From positions 124,001 through 188,000 of the forward strand of contig JADIIX010000002.1 in the NCBI GenBank assembly GCA_027604505.1: a stretch of 64,000 nt of DNA, in the 5' to 3' direction. This DNA is from Gonapodya sp. JEL0774 (Eukaryota > Monoblepharomycota > Monoblepharidomycetes > Monoblepharidales > Gonapodyaceae). Of this stretch, positions 1 to 13,100 are shown piece by piece. The notes under the pieces were generated by a model, which was not told the origin of the DNA, did no database searches, and was given only the letters and a program-made list of their open reading frames with translations. A program made the position numbers and the translations under genes. The stretch's first letter is position 1, and every line of letters begins with the position of its first letter.

Positions 1-56
1 TACAATGTCATTGTTCTTTCGGAGCAACTACACTCAAAACGAACTCCACTTACAAG

Positions 57-545
57 GCGGTCAAGATGATTTAATCACTATCTGGCAATTCCGTGGGCGA
101 ATTCTAGCACGCTGTCAGGGACATTCGTCCTGGGTTACAAAGATCTCTTTTGATCCCTTCCGCTGTACTGACCGGAGTTATAGGTTCGGAAGTGTAGGGG
201 AGGATGCACGACTTTTGCTTTGGGACTTTGGAATGCACAGCTTGACTCGACCGAGGGGTGTAAGTCGTTCGGATAAGTTCGTTGCACGTCTACACTGCCA
301 ATGCCTTTGATATCCAGCCGAAAAGCCGACAGCGTGTCGAACCCGACAAGAAACCCATCCCAGGTGACACCTCTGGAGCCACAGTTCATCTTGCACTTCC
401 CCGAGCGGAAGTGCCAATGATCGTCCCTACGGTATCCAAGCACGTGCATGCTGATCCAGTGTGTGGGCTTGTGTTCAGGGAGGATGCGATTGTGACCAGC
501 TGCAGGCAGGGCTTTGTTAAAATTTGGGGAAGACCAAAGGAGTGA
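57..545 (+). CDS. WDR20/CreC-type WD40 repeat protein, 3' part
   Basis: This is the C-terminal part of a WD40 protein of the WDR20/DMWD/CreC family; its 5' end lies outside the window. In this family the protein is a cofactor of a deubiquitinase: fungal CreC with CreB in carbon repression, human WDR20 with USP12/USP46. A visible exon opens after an acceptor at about 56 with [10 protein letters not shown], a typical blade start, followed by [10 protein letters not shown] and [17 protein letters not shown] 58-nt intron (260-317, gtaagt to ccag) restores frame into a second exon containing the family's late VPMIVP and [12 protein letters not shown] segments before the stop at 543-545. Bases 1-56 look intronic. 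Family assignment is confident; the physiological role here is inferred. Confidence 0.85.
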
Positions 546-825
546 AGGGTGTCTTGCCCACAATTGAATTTGGGGAAAGTATAGTCTTGACGCAAATAGG
601 AGGTTGAGTAGGCGTTATGGGATTGAACACTGCAGTTATGCATTTTTGACGCTGGTACTACGTCGATATCGTGTTAGTCGTACTAAAGTTTGTGTGTCAT
701 TGCCTCATTATAAAGCAGAGGCTTTGCTCTTGGCTAGTGATGTGCAAGTGACTTCGTTAGGTGATCGGTCAGTCGCTCAGTGCAGGCCTCACGGTAGCAA
801 CATTGTGGGACAACGCAACCCCATC

Positions 826-3800
826 ATGTCTGGACGAGAAGGGGAGCCCAAGAGTGCTGAAGGAGGTGGCGGTGGTGGTCATGCAGATTTGCCTCATCGG
901 GTCCAGCTGTCACTGTCCACATCGTCTAGTCCCCGAGATGCATCGGGTCGATTCCCTCCGCAACATCCGATCCGAGCTAAGACGCCTTCCGTGAACGCTC
1001 GATCTACTTTGCCTGGCAGTGTTCAATCGCCCCCCGGCAACCCCTCCTCTTCGTTCTTTGATCCCTCGTCACCTAGTCGACACATTGGTCTCCCCACACC
1101 ACAGACACCAAATTACCTCGGGAAACGCAAACATGACTATGCCAACTCAGAGATGAAATCTCGAGAGCGCGGACAAACCGCCTCGACGTCTGCAGGCCGT
1201 TCTCGAGACTCATCCACGATAACCACAAGTCCCAACTCGCCCCAGCAAATGCATTTCGGAAGGACCACGGCCCAGGATACACGGACCTCTGCAGCATCGC
1301 ATAGCTCTAAAACTGTGCAGCAGCAACGAAGCTCTGGTTTGTCGGCGACTGCTTCTCGGAAAAGGGAACGTAGTTCTGGAACACCTTTGCCTGCTGAGCG
1401 GGATCATTCGGCAGAACCTGATCAATCAATGATTCTCCCGGTTTCTCTGTTGAATTCTGGGGCGTACAAGGGTAGTACCGGCACCCTTTACAATGTGCTT
1501 CAGTTTAACCCGCAAACAGTCGCAGCTATGGTGAACACAATGAATGGCGATGATACAGAACGAATACGACGGGATGTTGGCGTATCATTACCCACTCCTC
1601 AAAGACTGGTCGAAGCTTATTCAGACCCAAGCGCGTGGGTTACGTCTGTTCCCAAGTTGCCAGCGGCAGGTCAGAGAGCTCCCGGTGCAGTGGGGTCAGC
1701 GGGCATCTCAAAAGGTCGTGTTACTCGACAATTCACATCTCCTTCCTCTCGAATCGAGCTCTCTTCGCAACAACATCTCCCTTTCAAAATTGGGAGACAA
1801 CAGTTGGGACCCTCGAACCCATATAGTGCCGTCCCGGATGCTGCGTCTGTTGTTCCAATTCCGGATCCCACGCTGGTCGAACTCGATCCGAGTCATGGAA
1901 TTGGTTATAAGCTTGTCTCTAATTTTGATCGAGCAATATCCACAGATGATATTGTACCCGGACCAGAACAGGAGCGATCTCTTGTGCGGGCAAAAGCAAG
2001 GACTCAGTCCCGAACTCGCCGCACGACTCAATCCCCCGCTCAGTCACCACCCCCAGCTCGAAGGAATGTGATGGATGAGAAGGACAGTAATCCCTCGTCC
2101 ACAGCAAACCCGACATTTGCAGTTGAACGAACCGATAGTGAATTGATACGAGCTCAGATCCAAGTCTTGTGCAGTGGTTCATCAGCAGCAACGATATCTG
2201 CAACAGACACGTTGCTGTCCATGCTTTCTGGCTCGGATTCTGGAGGGCATGTCGGGTCACACAGGGAGCTGTTGGCCAAAGCCATGGCAAGGGAAGGTAA
2301 AGAATAATCGCAGCCATTTCGCTGTGCTCGAGCTCACAACTTAATTAACGGTACTTTAGGTGTGCCTTCAGCTTTATTAGAGCTTTTAAAACGACACACA
2401 GATCCAGAAGTCCACGTTATCTGTTGTAAGCTTTTGAAGGAACTATCAACTGTTGCAGGTGAGTGAAAGGCTTGGGGCATGAGATGTTAATGTTTTCTGA
2501 TTTCACTTACAACCAGAAGTCACTGTGGGAGCGACATCCGACTTTCGAACGTTGCTTGATACTGTTCTACTCTTGGCGAAAGGTCAGTGATGATTGAGAG
2601 GTCCTGAGAATTTCGGTGTTTGATGTTTCTTACCAACAGGTCATAAGTCAATGAAGCCTCAACGCGCTAACATTTCCAACCTTCCGAACAATGGCCGCAG
2701 AACAGTAGCGCTCTCTGGTGGCAGTACCTCCGCGGTGGCCAGTGTGAATGACTTGTCATCTAGACCACGGCGGAACAAACTGGGCACGGGCGGATCCGTA
2801 CCTATGCTCTCTTCGGCATCGTCCATGGAACAGTTCTCGACAAAACGTGTAAATCAAAAGAAGCTTGCCGATTCTCAAACCTTTTCATCGACGGACCGCT
2901 TAGTTGGAAGTCGACAAAAGCTCAAAGATAGCGGGCATGCATTGACGAGGGCTGGTGGGAGTGTAAACAACCTACGCAAAACTAACAGCCGATCAGACTT
3001 GCTCAGCCATCCTCTCGTGCCCAAGACGAGCGAGTACGGAAACAATGTTTTATCTGGCCTCATTGACCGTTATATGGAGCCGAAGTTTCTTCGTGACTTG
3101 GAGCGAATGGACCGAACCAAGCGCACCGACACTATTAGACATCTACTTTCCCTCTTCTCGAAAATTGGTCACCTCCTGACGGTGGGAAACTACACTTCTC
3201 TGGATCAAGATCTTGAGGGATCGCTGGAAATGATGTTGCGAGAAGGCGGTGCCATGGTCGGTGCTGAGTTCGCCTTTGTATACCTGGTTGATCGCGAAAC
3301 TGGGGGGCTTGTCGCCAAGCAGTTCAACTTGAACCTCACTGCAAAAGAGAAAGAACTTTTTCAAGCAACGAAATATCCGGCTGGAACTGGGATCGCTGGC
3401 CATGTTGTTGTAAATGATGTGGTTATCAATTTGACGGATCCGGCGGAGCATCCCCTTTTCGATATAGAAGTGGATACTGGAGGAACAGGGGCCCCAATCC
3501 ATAGTATTCTCTGTGTTCCCATAAAAACTCGTGGTGGCTCCGTCAAGGGTGTCATTGAGGTTGTCAACAAAACCGCTGCCCTCGGCGAAGCGAAACCTGG
3601 AGTACTACCTTCATTCAACAGCGACGAAGAATTTCTACTCAGCACACTCGCAGGATATGCGGGTACAATAATTGATATTCACGAGCACTACGAAGCCGTG
3701 ATGAGGGCTCAAAAGAAGGTCGAGGTTTTGTTGGATACGACCAACAGACTCTCGAGTACTCTAGATCTGAACACGCTCATTCAGCGGATTATGGCAGCTG

Positions 3801-6056
3801 CGCGAGAGCTGCTTCAGGCGGATCGTTGCACCTTGTTCTTGGTCGATAATGAACGAAAACAGCTCTGGAGTCATGTACAAGGGAGGGACGGGCTACAAGA
3901 GATTCGATTCAATATGTCCGTTGGAATAGCTGGTTACGCGGCTACTGAAGGAGGTACGTTGGCCCATTCGTTAATGCCTTGGGAGTGGCTGATCCTTTAA
4001 GGAATTCTTCTAGTGTCGGTGAACATTACTGATGCGTACAAAGACCCTCGCTTCAATCCTGAAATTGATCGACAAACCGGTTATCAAACAAAGCACATAC
4101 TCGCCATGCCGATTAAAAACAGTGCCGGAGCGGTCTTAGCCGTAACACAAATGGTGCGCAAAAGTTACAAGACGTTTTTCATTGGAGCTTCAAAATATTG
4201 AAACCTTGCTTTCCTTTGCTATAATCAGATTAACAAGAACAACGGTGCCGGTCCATGCTTTGGTCCTGATGACGAAAGACTACTCACAGCATTTTCCGCT
4301 CAAGGTAAGCAAGCATGGTCTGGGTATGATGCATCCGTAATGATACTGACCGGGGGCGCTTTCCCCTCAAAGCGGCTGTTGCACTTGAAAAGGCTGAGGT
4401 TTTTAAAGCAACCGAGGAGATGAAAGTGTTTTTACAGGTAAGTTGTCTCCGGTTCTTGAGTTGACAATTTGGCTGAACGTTTTGCTACAACCAGGCTGTT
4501 CTAAAATCGATCACCAACTGCGTGATTACTTTGTCTGAAACTTTGCGGATGGTGAGACTATGAAGGAGACGGTGGTGCCTGCGCTTATACTTACATTGAC
4601 ACTTCCCCAATAGACATCAATGAATCGTCCATGGGTTATGGAAGCACTGGGTGTCAGCGAGCAGTTTATGCGTGACCAGACCATTGACCAATGGCTGGCC
4701 GATACAAATCCGCATTTGCTTAAAGATATAAAGCAGGTCTACAAGTCAGATCAGCCTACCTACACATCTGAGTACGAGCTCAAGGTAAGAAATCTTCAGT
4801 TAAACAAAAATTATGACTCAGTCATCAATATGAAGCGAATCTTAGGGCCCGAACAAATCAACCTTTGTTAGCTACCAAATCATGCCTCTGCAGAGCGGAG
4901 GAAAAGGTCTTGTGCTTGTCTTTGAAAACATATCGAGCGAAAAGCGTGCCATACAAACGCTGGGTCGATATATGAATCCTGCCCTGGTGAAGCAGGTGAT
5001 GCAGGAAGGTGGAACGCAACTTGGTGGAGTGCGAAAGAAAGTAGCAATTTTGTTCAGCGATATCCGGAGCTTCACTTCCATAAGGTGCGTTTGGTCTAAT
5101 TCCCATACAATGAACAAATCCTGAGACAGTGATCAGTGAGAGCCTCGAGCCTCATGAAGTTGTTGCACTGCTCAACCACCACTTCAATGATGCTGTCAAT
5201 GCTATAATGGCAGAACAGGGGATTCTGGATAAGTATATCGGTAGGTGTAGATTTTTATCTCCAAAGAGCCATTGGTCTGAAATGCATTCCCGTTCAGGGG
5301 ATGCTGTGATGGCCGTTTTCGGAGTCCCATTTGTCAGTCCAGAAGACTCCATTCATGCATGCGCTGCTGCATTGAGAATGAAAGAGGCCTTGCGATTATC
5401 GAATGAGACCCGAATGGCTACAGGACAGAAAGTGATCAAGGTCGGTTATTACTAATTACGGAGGCGCAAGATTCCTAGCTTAACTTTCACCGCCGATTGC
5501 AATCTAGATCGGAATTGGAATCAACACTGGAGAAGTTTTATCGGGTAATATTGGGAGCGAGAAGCGTTTAGAGTTCTCTTGCATTGGGGATGCAGTGAAC
5601 TTGGCGTCACGTGTGGAGGGATTAACGAAATATTGTAAGCGAGGTTAAGTTAGCTGTCCGATTTCACCACTGAGTCTTCGTTTCACTTTAGATGGTGTCT
5701 CAATTCTTGTCACGGAGTTTACTAAAGCGGACAGTGGTGATGCATTCTTTATGCGCGAGGTCGATACTGTCGTTGTCGTTGGCAAAAAGAAACCCATACG
5801 GCTGTTTGAGGTTGTTGCTCGCCGAGGGGAGGAAAAGCAGTTGCCCTTTGAACAACTACGGACGTTCGATTTATATATTGAAGGACTCAAGTTATACCGC
5901 AATCGCAAGTTCCAAGAGGCCAGTGAGCGATTTACACGTGCGATCGACTTAACAAACGATGGACCCAGCAAAACGCTGTTGAATCGGTGCAAACATTATC
6001 TGGTGGATCCACCTGGGGACGATTGGAACGGCGTTTATGCATCGACGGAGAAGTGA
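826..6056 (+). CDS. GAF-GAF-PAS class III adenylate cyclase
   Basis: Predicted soluble adenylate cyclase making cAMP from ATP. I place 14 exons: 826-2296, 2360-2458, 2517-2582, 2640-3953, 4014-4153, 4229-4304, 4373-4437, 4495-4551, 4614-4784, 4846-5084, 5137-5240, 5298-5440, 5508-5634 and 5692-6056. They sum to 1,478 codons plus stop in one frame. 826 is the first ATG in the frame. Residues 1 to about 490 are Ser/Pro-rich and disordered, followed by a short armadillo-like helical stretch. Two GAF domains lie at about 730-900 and 905-1065; the second carries an [10 protein letters not shown] motif. A PAS-like domain (about 1090-1190) precedes the cyclase domain (about 1200-1395), with metal site [21 protein letters not shown], and NLASR with the catalytic Asn and Arg. 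Lys in DKYIG favours adenine; the second purine position is Ser (FSCIGD). The tail is TPR-like. No membrane segment is seen. Confidence 0.88.
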
Positions 6057-6354
6057 TTCGTACTATATATTTAGGTTAATTATTTAGATTTTATATAGCA
6101 ATTTTGACATATATGGGAGTCATGGTCGCATCAAAAGCTGATCAAATGTTCGGAGAACAGCCAACACTAGCAAGGTTGGAAACTTTGCGATGGTTGTTGA
6201 GGTTGTGGGGTGGGGAGAAACAAAACATAGACATAATTTTTCATTCTACTCATGGCAAGTAATCTATCATCGGAGGTGGAGAAAACCCTAACGTGGTCCT
6301 ATAATCCCCACGACATAGGTATGATCGGAAAGACGGTTCTTTCTACCACTTCTC

Positions 6355-8370
6355 CTAGACATCAAGTAGCATCTTCCTCGGGTCCTCAATATACTCCTTC
6401 ACTTTGACAAGGAAGGTGACGGCCTCACGACCATCAATTATCCGGTGATCGTAAGTGAGAGCGAGGTACATCATTGGACGAACTTCGACCTAAAAGATCG
6501 TGAACACGGTTCAGGTGAAGCCAGTCTTCAAATGCGAGAAGAGCGATGGCTCACTTTGCCATTCACCACTACAGCGCGGTCCTTTGTGGCGTGCATACCG
6601 AGGATGGCGGCCTGGGGCATGTTAATGATGGGCGTTCCGAACAGGGAGCCGTAGACACCACCATTAGAGATGGTAAAGGTGCCACCAGTGAGATCCTCAA
6701 TGGTGATGAGGTTATCGCGCGCCTAAATCCGGTGAAAGATCATCTGATCAATCAGTGCTTATGGTGTTTGAATCAACTGAGAGAGAACGCCACCTTCTTC
6801 CCCAGTGCCGCAATAGCCTGCTCAATCTGCACCAAGTTCATCTTCTCGGCGTTCCTAACAACAGGGGTCACGAGACCCTTGGGAGTGGCGACAGCCACAG
6901 ACACATCCACGTAGTCCCTGAGTGTGAGAATAGTGGTTACCGCAGATAAACTACAACAAGAAGATCCTTTACACACACCTGTACACGATCTCTGTGCCCT
7001 CAATGGCGGCATTCACTTCTGGTACGGCTTTGAGAGCCGCGCATGTCGCCTTCACAAACGGTGACATGAAGCCGAGACGCACATTGTGCTCCTTCTCCAC
7101 ATAGCCTTTGTATTTGTTGCGGAACTCAATGATGTTGCTGAAAGCGTGGAGAAAACGATCAGCACTATGTCATTCGGCGCTTAGGAGGCAGACAACACCA
7201 ACGTCATATCCACTTCGTTGAACGTTGTAAGAGACGCTGCGGTGTTTTGCGATTCTTTGAGTCGCTCGGCAATCCTCAAACGCATCCGATTCATTTTGAC
7301 CTGCGGGGATTAAATGTCCAAAAGAGCAACAAAATCTCAGATGGTATGCTTCCAGTCTGCAAGAGACCACGCGTCTCATCGCACTCACACGCCTCTCTGA
7401 GCGGTCACCAGCAGGAGCAGCAGTTGCAGCTGGTTGAGGGGCTGCCACAGGCGCTGGGGGAGGTGCAACAGGCTTCGGCGGGGGAGGTGGAGGAGCTGTT
7501 ACCGCAGGTGAAGGAGCTGCTGCAGCGGTGGGAGCAGGGGCCGGCGGCTCAGCGGCTTTGGGCGCTGGGCTTGGTGCGGCTCCAGTAGTCGCTTCCGGAT
7601 CGATCTTGAAGAGGTTGCCGCCGACCTGAACTGTATCACCTTCGTTGGCGAATAGTTCTAATATCACGCCGGCGTCAGGGGAGTTGATCGTGACATCAAC
7701 CTACACCATGTGAAAGGAGAGACCAAAGAATCAATCCTGGCTGGCCTGGCTGAATAAAAACTGAATAGCAGTGAAGACGGACCTTGTCGGTTTCGATTGT
7801 CGCTACTGGTTCATCTTTTGCGACAAAGTCTCCAACCTCTAACGAACAAATGAAAACAAAGGAGTAAAGTTCGGAGACCGCCGTTCGTACAGAGAAAAAG
7901 AGTGGTGGAAAGTTCCACGACATCAGGGATCGTCGCCGTCCCTGATGACCCAAATTGAGAGCCCTCAACTCACGTTTGAGCCACTTAGACAGGGTTCCCT
8001 CGGTGATGGATTCCGCCATTTGAGGCGTCTTAACGATTTTTTCAGCATAGCCGCGGCGTTGGGGGAGTGGAGAGGGCAAGGGCTTGATGATGGAAGTGCT
8101 GAGCGAGTGGTGAGTGGGTGAACAAATGCAAAGGTGAAGCAATACACATGTGAGTTAAAAAATTTACACAAAACACACGATCAGAAAGCAGGTCCCAATT
8201 TTCTTCTCTCACCGTGGCAGTGCTTGGCGGCGTTGTGTGGGCAACGATGACCACGACCGTTTGGACAGCGCGACTGTTGCACCACCCAGTTTCGACGGCA
8301 CCGACTGGACAGAGGCGGAAAGTAGCGGCGTCACTTGGCGAGGTGCGCACCGCGATATGCGTGCTGCCAT
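6355..8370 (-). CDS. KGD2: Dihydrolipoyllysine succinyltransferase, 2-oxoglutarate dehydrogenase E2
   Basis: E2 core of the mitochondrial 2-oxoglutarate dehydrogenase complex, which transfers succinyl groups to CoA in the TCA cycle. Nine exons on the minus strand (8370-8213, 8098-7974, 7838-7783, 7700-7389, 7300-7203, 7137-6979, 6917-6794, 6722-6555, 6489-6355) sum to 444 residues. The N-terminus is rich in Arg and Ser, as expected for a mitochondrial presequence. The lipoyl domain ends in IETDKV with the lipoylated Lys at about 113. A long Pro/Ala linker (about 140-210) replaces a peripheral-subunit-binding domain, which is normal for this E2. The catalytic domain ends in [11 protein letters not shown] with His415 and Asp419, then DPRKMLLDV before the stop. 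All key residues are present. Confidence 0.95.
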
Positions 8371-8573
8371 CGATGGGGTGTGGTGAATGTGGTGTGGGGT
8401 AAAGACTCGAGATTCCCGGCCGGGTTCTTTTCTATCCAGCCTGAGCCACACGGTCCGGGAGAAGTTTCCCCCGTCACGATTCACTATTCCTCCAGTGCAA
8501 GTTTCTTTGCTATGTTATTACCGATACTGATGCACTTATTACAACTATTTTGCTTGTATTTGACTATTGGTTT

Positions 8574-10028
8574 CTACCCGAAACCTTCCGACCCCCTCGA
8601 CACGGCAATGCCCAGGGCTACCTTCTCTCGCCCATTTAGCCACACCCGTTCGACTTCGACATCCACGTCCAATGGCACAGTTCCATTGTGGGCCATCGCC
8701 CGGGACAACTCTTTCTCGTCGACGTTCCGGGGCACGTAAAACACACACATACCACACCGTGGCGGCAAAAACCGTCTCACGAGATCAAAGCCGTTGACTG
8801 GTGTAGGGGAATCACGAGGGGGTTGGATGGTTATCGAAGAGAGATCAAATATCGATTGTGATTGATATGAGGGTCCACCCCAGGGTGGCGAGAGGAAGAT
8901 AATAGAGGACGGATGTCTTTATTCGTGAAGCATTCAGGGCGCATATCAATTCGGTGAGCAGTGATGCCAAGGGTACCGGAAAAAGTGAATCGGGAACAAC
9001 TTACGTGAGTGTCGGGATGATATCAAGGCAGTTCCCATGTATGAATTCAATGCGGTCCGTTACTCCTACGAATTCGAGGGGACAGAAGTGAAGAGTCTCA
9101 GACAATATGTGTGCTAGACACATTTTAAAGGGTTTCTCACCGTATATTCGAGCATTCTCACTAGCACACTGTAATTTGAGTTCGTCGATGTCGATGGCAA
9201 TGACTATGTGACAACACATAAAGGAGAGTCAGGCAGCTTTGCTCGTTTGACCAGTCGCAGTCCCTCCTTGTTTTCACGCTGGACCTTGTCCACGAACACT
9301 CCCTTGGGCATGCTTCCATAGACGAAGATTCATGACCGTTTAAACATGGATGGAATCCTTCAGTCAACAGAACTCATCGAGTCATCGGATGGGGATCCTT
9401 CACTCAAACCGAGAAACGTTCAGAACTCGCAAGTTCGTCGAACCTATGTATTCACCTCGTGCAAAACGAGCTGCAAACTGAATTGCGTTCCCTCCTGTGC
9501 CACAGAATGCATCAATGACTGTAGCGGACGAGGACGCTCCCTCTCCCTTACGACTGTCGACGACGCCGGCACAGCGGTCGGCGATGTAGCGGCCGACGGC
9601 TTCTGGAGTGACTGAATACCTGTTGGATGACAGGGGCATAAGAGACTAGAAGCGAAAAAGAACCATCCTTTAGAACAGCGAGGACCGATGTCGCACCAGC
9701 TCTCTATACATTCAAGGAGGCTGGAGGTTAGCGAGGAGCCACAGGATTCTTTTGTAAGTACGACGTTATCTTCGGACCTTTATCCATCCAGATCCCTTCC
9801 AGTGAACCCAAAATTAAAGACAAACGAGAATCAGAAAATTGGATGATCCCTCCGTAAAGTACCTTTAAGCTCACCGTTGTCGAAGCGGGACCACAGGCTG
9901 TAGCGCGCTGCCCAATACTTCTTTAGTTCGGGAGGCATGCTCGCATATGTCCAGTTCAGGACTTTTGTAGATTTGTCTTCGTTGCCATCAACGTTTGCAG
10001 ATGAAATTGCTCGTCGTTTTTTGCCCAT
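8574..10028 (-). CDS. TGS1: Trimethylguanosine synthase
   Basis: S-adenosylmethionine-dependent methyltransferase that converts the m7G cap of snRNAs, snoRNAs and telomerase RNA to the 2,2,7-trimethylguanosine cap. Six exons (10028-9863, 9748-9697, 9619-9456, 9203-9141, 9065-9005, 8916-8574) give 282 residues, close to the short fungal form that is only the catalytic core. Seen in order: PPELKKYWAARYSLWSRFD, ESWYSVTPE, the SAM loop DAFCGTGGN (about residue 109), VIAIDIDELKL, ARIYGV, and the substrate motif LSPPWGGPSY with the m7G-stacking Trp at about 181. The intron after the SAM loop is unusually long (about 250 nt). Exon 2 (52 nt) is my least certain exon, but it restores frame and the conserved ESW. 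The gene is divergent from the condensin gene, with 138 bp between the ATGs. Confidence 0.9.
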
Positions 10029-10166
10029 TATGTTCAGTCTTTGGTGAAGTCTTCCAAAACTGACATGTGTTGCTGTGTGTGTAGCGCCCCTTTCCCTTGA
10101 ACCGTGCGGACCTCAGTACATACCAATTGTAGCCGCCTTTACCGTCCACGACGAGAATCCGCCCAG

Positions 10167-13100
10167 ATGGATTTACACGAGCAACTTCTCGAACTTGACG
10201 ACGGATCAATCGAAATCCAGGACGAATTCGATCCAGGATCGGCGCCAGAAGAAGTCGATTTCCGTCTAAACGGCGAGTCAAACCCCCCACCGCTTTCTGC
10301 TCTCCGCGCTCCCGTTCGCTGACTCGCAAGTTTTCCCCTGCCGCCAATTCTAGAGCTCGTTGACTCGATCGAGGATGATCCATCAAACGTCGCCGATCAA
10401 GCGACCTACGATCTGTTCCGAAGCTTGCTGAAGTGAGTTGGCGCCCGCTTGGATACGGGAATCCGCAGCGAGGGGCTGGTTTTCCCTTCCTTGGCTCCCA
10501 TTTTTTTGCGAAGAATCGCCCTCAAGGCCTCCCTATGTCCTTTGGGTGGCTGCCACTCGCGTAGGCATTTCGACAAGCTAACACCAGAACACCGCTCCAA
10601 ATTGGCCATTACAGTGGCATCTGGTGAGTGCATTTCAAACTCCTTACAGTGTTTAATTGCTAGGAGATTGTCTTGTTTGGTTGCGACGTGGACAACACTC
10701 AGGAGGAAGTTTCTGGTGGTTCCGGGGAGACCATAAGTTGCTCTGACGCTTTCCTTCCTCGCTTGTGTGACTTTATTTGAATCTAACTTATCAATCTCTC
10801 AGCCATAACATCCCTTACTGCCCTTTTGACAACATCTCTCGCCTCTGATTCCACGGACGCGTTCCGCTCTCTCAAGGATCCCGTATCGGCCGCCGCATTT
10901 CTCGCCCACTGGCTTCTCCGCCAAGGAGAGCGTGTCACAAAAGCTGAACTAGTGCAAGCGGGAGCTGCCACAACAAGCACTGGTAAAGCTGTAAGTTCGT
11001 TTCGCCCGATTCATCCGAATACGAATCCGAGTACCTCACCGCTCAGCCGTTACTTCCAAACCAGACAAAGGGTACGGGTAAAGGCAAGAAGAAGGCAATC
11101 GTCGCACCGGATGAAGGATGGGACTGGTCAGGGCTGCGGGAGCGAGTCCTGAGGGCAGCCAGAGCCTTGCTGGCATTGGATCTTGGAAGGGTGTTTATAT
11201 CCACTGCAGAAAGGGACGGCATTGTGAAGTGAGCTTGAGGTTAATCAGTATTTTTGCGAATCGTCTGAGGGTTAAACTGTTGCTGGTGGCATGTTTCGAT
11301 TCTTCTACTATTCACTGAATTACCAGCTTGTTCACGAAACCCATATACCAACTCATGGAGGACAAGGATGCCATTAAACAACTCCCAGTCGACACCGCAC
11401 TCCATGTGCTTTGCATTTGCGTCGCCAAGCACGGACATGGCTTTGGTACGCTCCGTGGCGGGCAGTGTACCCGGTGACTCCCGCGCACTCACTCACCGGA
11501 CCACTCGCACCGCCATGCTTTCTTTTCTAGGCGCGAAAACCACCATTTTCTTGAACCTCACTTCCTACGATCACCTTTCGGAACTGATGGCGGAATTTTT
11601 GCACACCCTTGCTTCAAATCATGGGCACGTCGAACTCGCGGACGAGGTTCTGAGGTGAGATGGCAGCGGCTCCTCCCGAGTTTGAGTGAGAGAGTAGTCT
11701 CTTAAGTTACATACCTCCCTTGCCGACCCGGAATCCAGGGACATTGGGCAGATGGACTTCAACGTCAACGAGGGCGAGGGTCTGTCTGCACGATCCACTG
11801 TCCCCAAGTCCTTCGCAAGCTTCCTCATCCGTCTCTCAACACTCAGCCCTCGAATTGTTCTCAGACAAATGGCTATGTTGCAGAACCTGCTTGATGCCGA
11901 GGTGCGGGACCCCTCTCTAATGTTGCAAATTTTCGTCCGTGTGCTCACCAAACTGCGCGTCCACAGTCATACACGATTCGATCCGCCTTCATCGAGGTCA
12001 CTGGTACTCTTATAGAGGCCACCTACGGTGACAGCGAAGATCGAAAAGCTGCAGATACACGGCTCGCGCAGTTCTGGGAAGTTGTCCTGGAGCGCACTCT
12101 CGACAGCAATGCATTCGTGAGGGCCAAAGTCATGCAGACCATTCAAAAGATGGCCGGGTGAGTTTGAAATGACTGTCGTTTCAGACAACGTTGTACCAAC
12201 CCCCCTCTCTCTAGCCTCATAAGTCGTGCCCCAAGTCAGTCTCCACGATTTGGTATTCCACTCAACCGCCGCCATCAGGTGGTGGATGCGGTCATCGGTC
12301 GCCTTAGAGACAAATCCTCCATTGTTCGGAAGAACGCAATCAGAACGCTAGCGTACCTCGTTGAAAGCCATCCCTACGCGATTCCCGGAGTAGAAAGACG
12401 GAGTTTGAACATGAAAAGGCTCACAGAGCAGAGAGAGGTTGTGGAAGGCATGCTCAAAGTGCGTAACTTGGATGGTCCTTTCCCGTTGGGACCGATAATC
12501 GTGATCAGTCATTTTCTAGGTGTTTATGAAAAGTGTGGAGGGCGAGGTGCCCGAACTGAAAGCCATTTCAAGTGAAAGGCGGAAGGTACCCGTTAACGAT
12601 GAAGGGCCAAAGAACGAAAGTGTGAGCAACGATGCAGAGGAGGGAAACTTCGAGCACGGCGCGACGGTCGATGAAACGGACGAGGTGGAGAAGGATGAAG
12701 CAACTCGAAATCCAGAACCCGCGCCTGCCGACGACGAAGACGACAATCCTGCCGACGACGATGTGGATCTCGATCTTGATACGGACGTGAATTTTTTCGC
12801 CGATCCTTCTTCGTTGGATAGTAACGACCCGGCGGTCGATATTTTGAGCCGCAAGATTCCCATGCTAAAGCTCACTCTTCGGTGGCTCAACGATGCTCAG
12901 AGACTCGCTCGGCAACTGGAACACGCCTCATCCACTCTGTGTGTACTGCTCGCGTCAAAGTCAAAGCCCGAGGTCATAGAATCCATGGACGTCTTTGTGG
13001 TTATGAATCACTTTAATATGGATTGCGCGGCCGTGAGTTTTGGTGGAAATGGTCTTGGACCAGAATGGCTGTTCCTCACCCTGGTCCCTTGTTCCAGGAA

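Noticed and set aside
5-56. ATG at position 5 as the start of the WD40 protein
   Set aside because: The family segment begins just after an AG at 55-56 and the preceding residues match nothing; this is most likely the end of an intron of a gene that starts outside the window.
604-825. N-terminal extension of the adenylate cyclase frame
   Set aside because: The frame is open back to 604 but has no ATG before 826; the earlier start would be a TTG. It is more likely 5' UTR.
4846-6056. Bacterial origin or contamination suggested by the cyanobacterial-like cyclase
   Set aside because: The gene is split by 13 short spliceosomal introns that restore frame exactly and is flanked by clearly eukaryotic genes.
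7247-7588. Plus-strand open frame rich in Gln/Glu opposite the E2 gene
   Set aside because: It mirrors the Pro/Ala-rich linker of the E2 subunit on the minus strand; splice phases and motifs support only the minus-strand gene.
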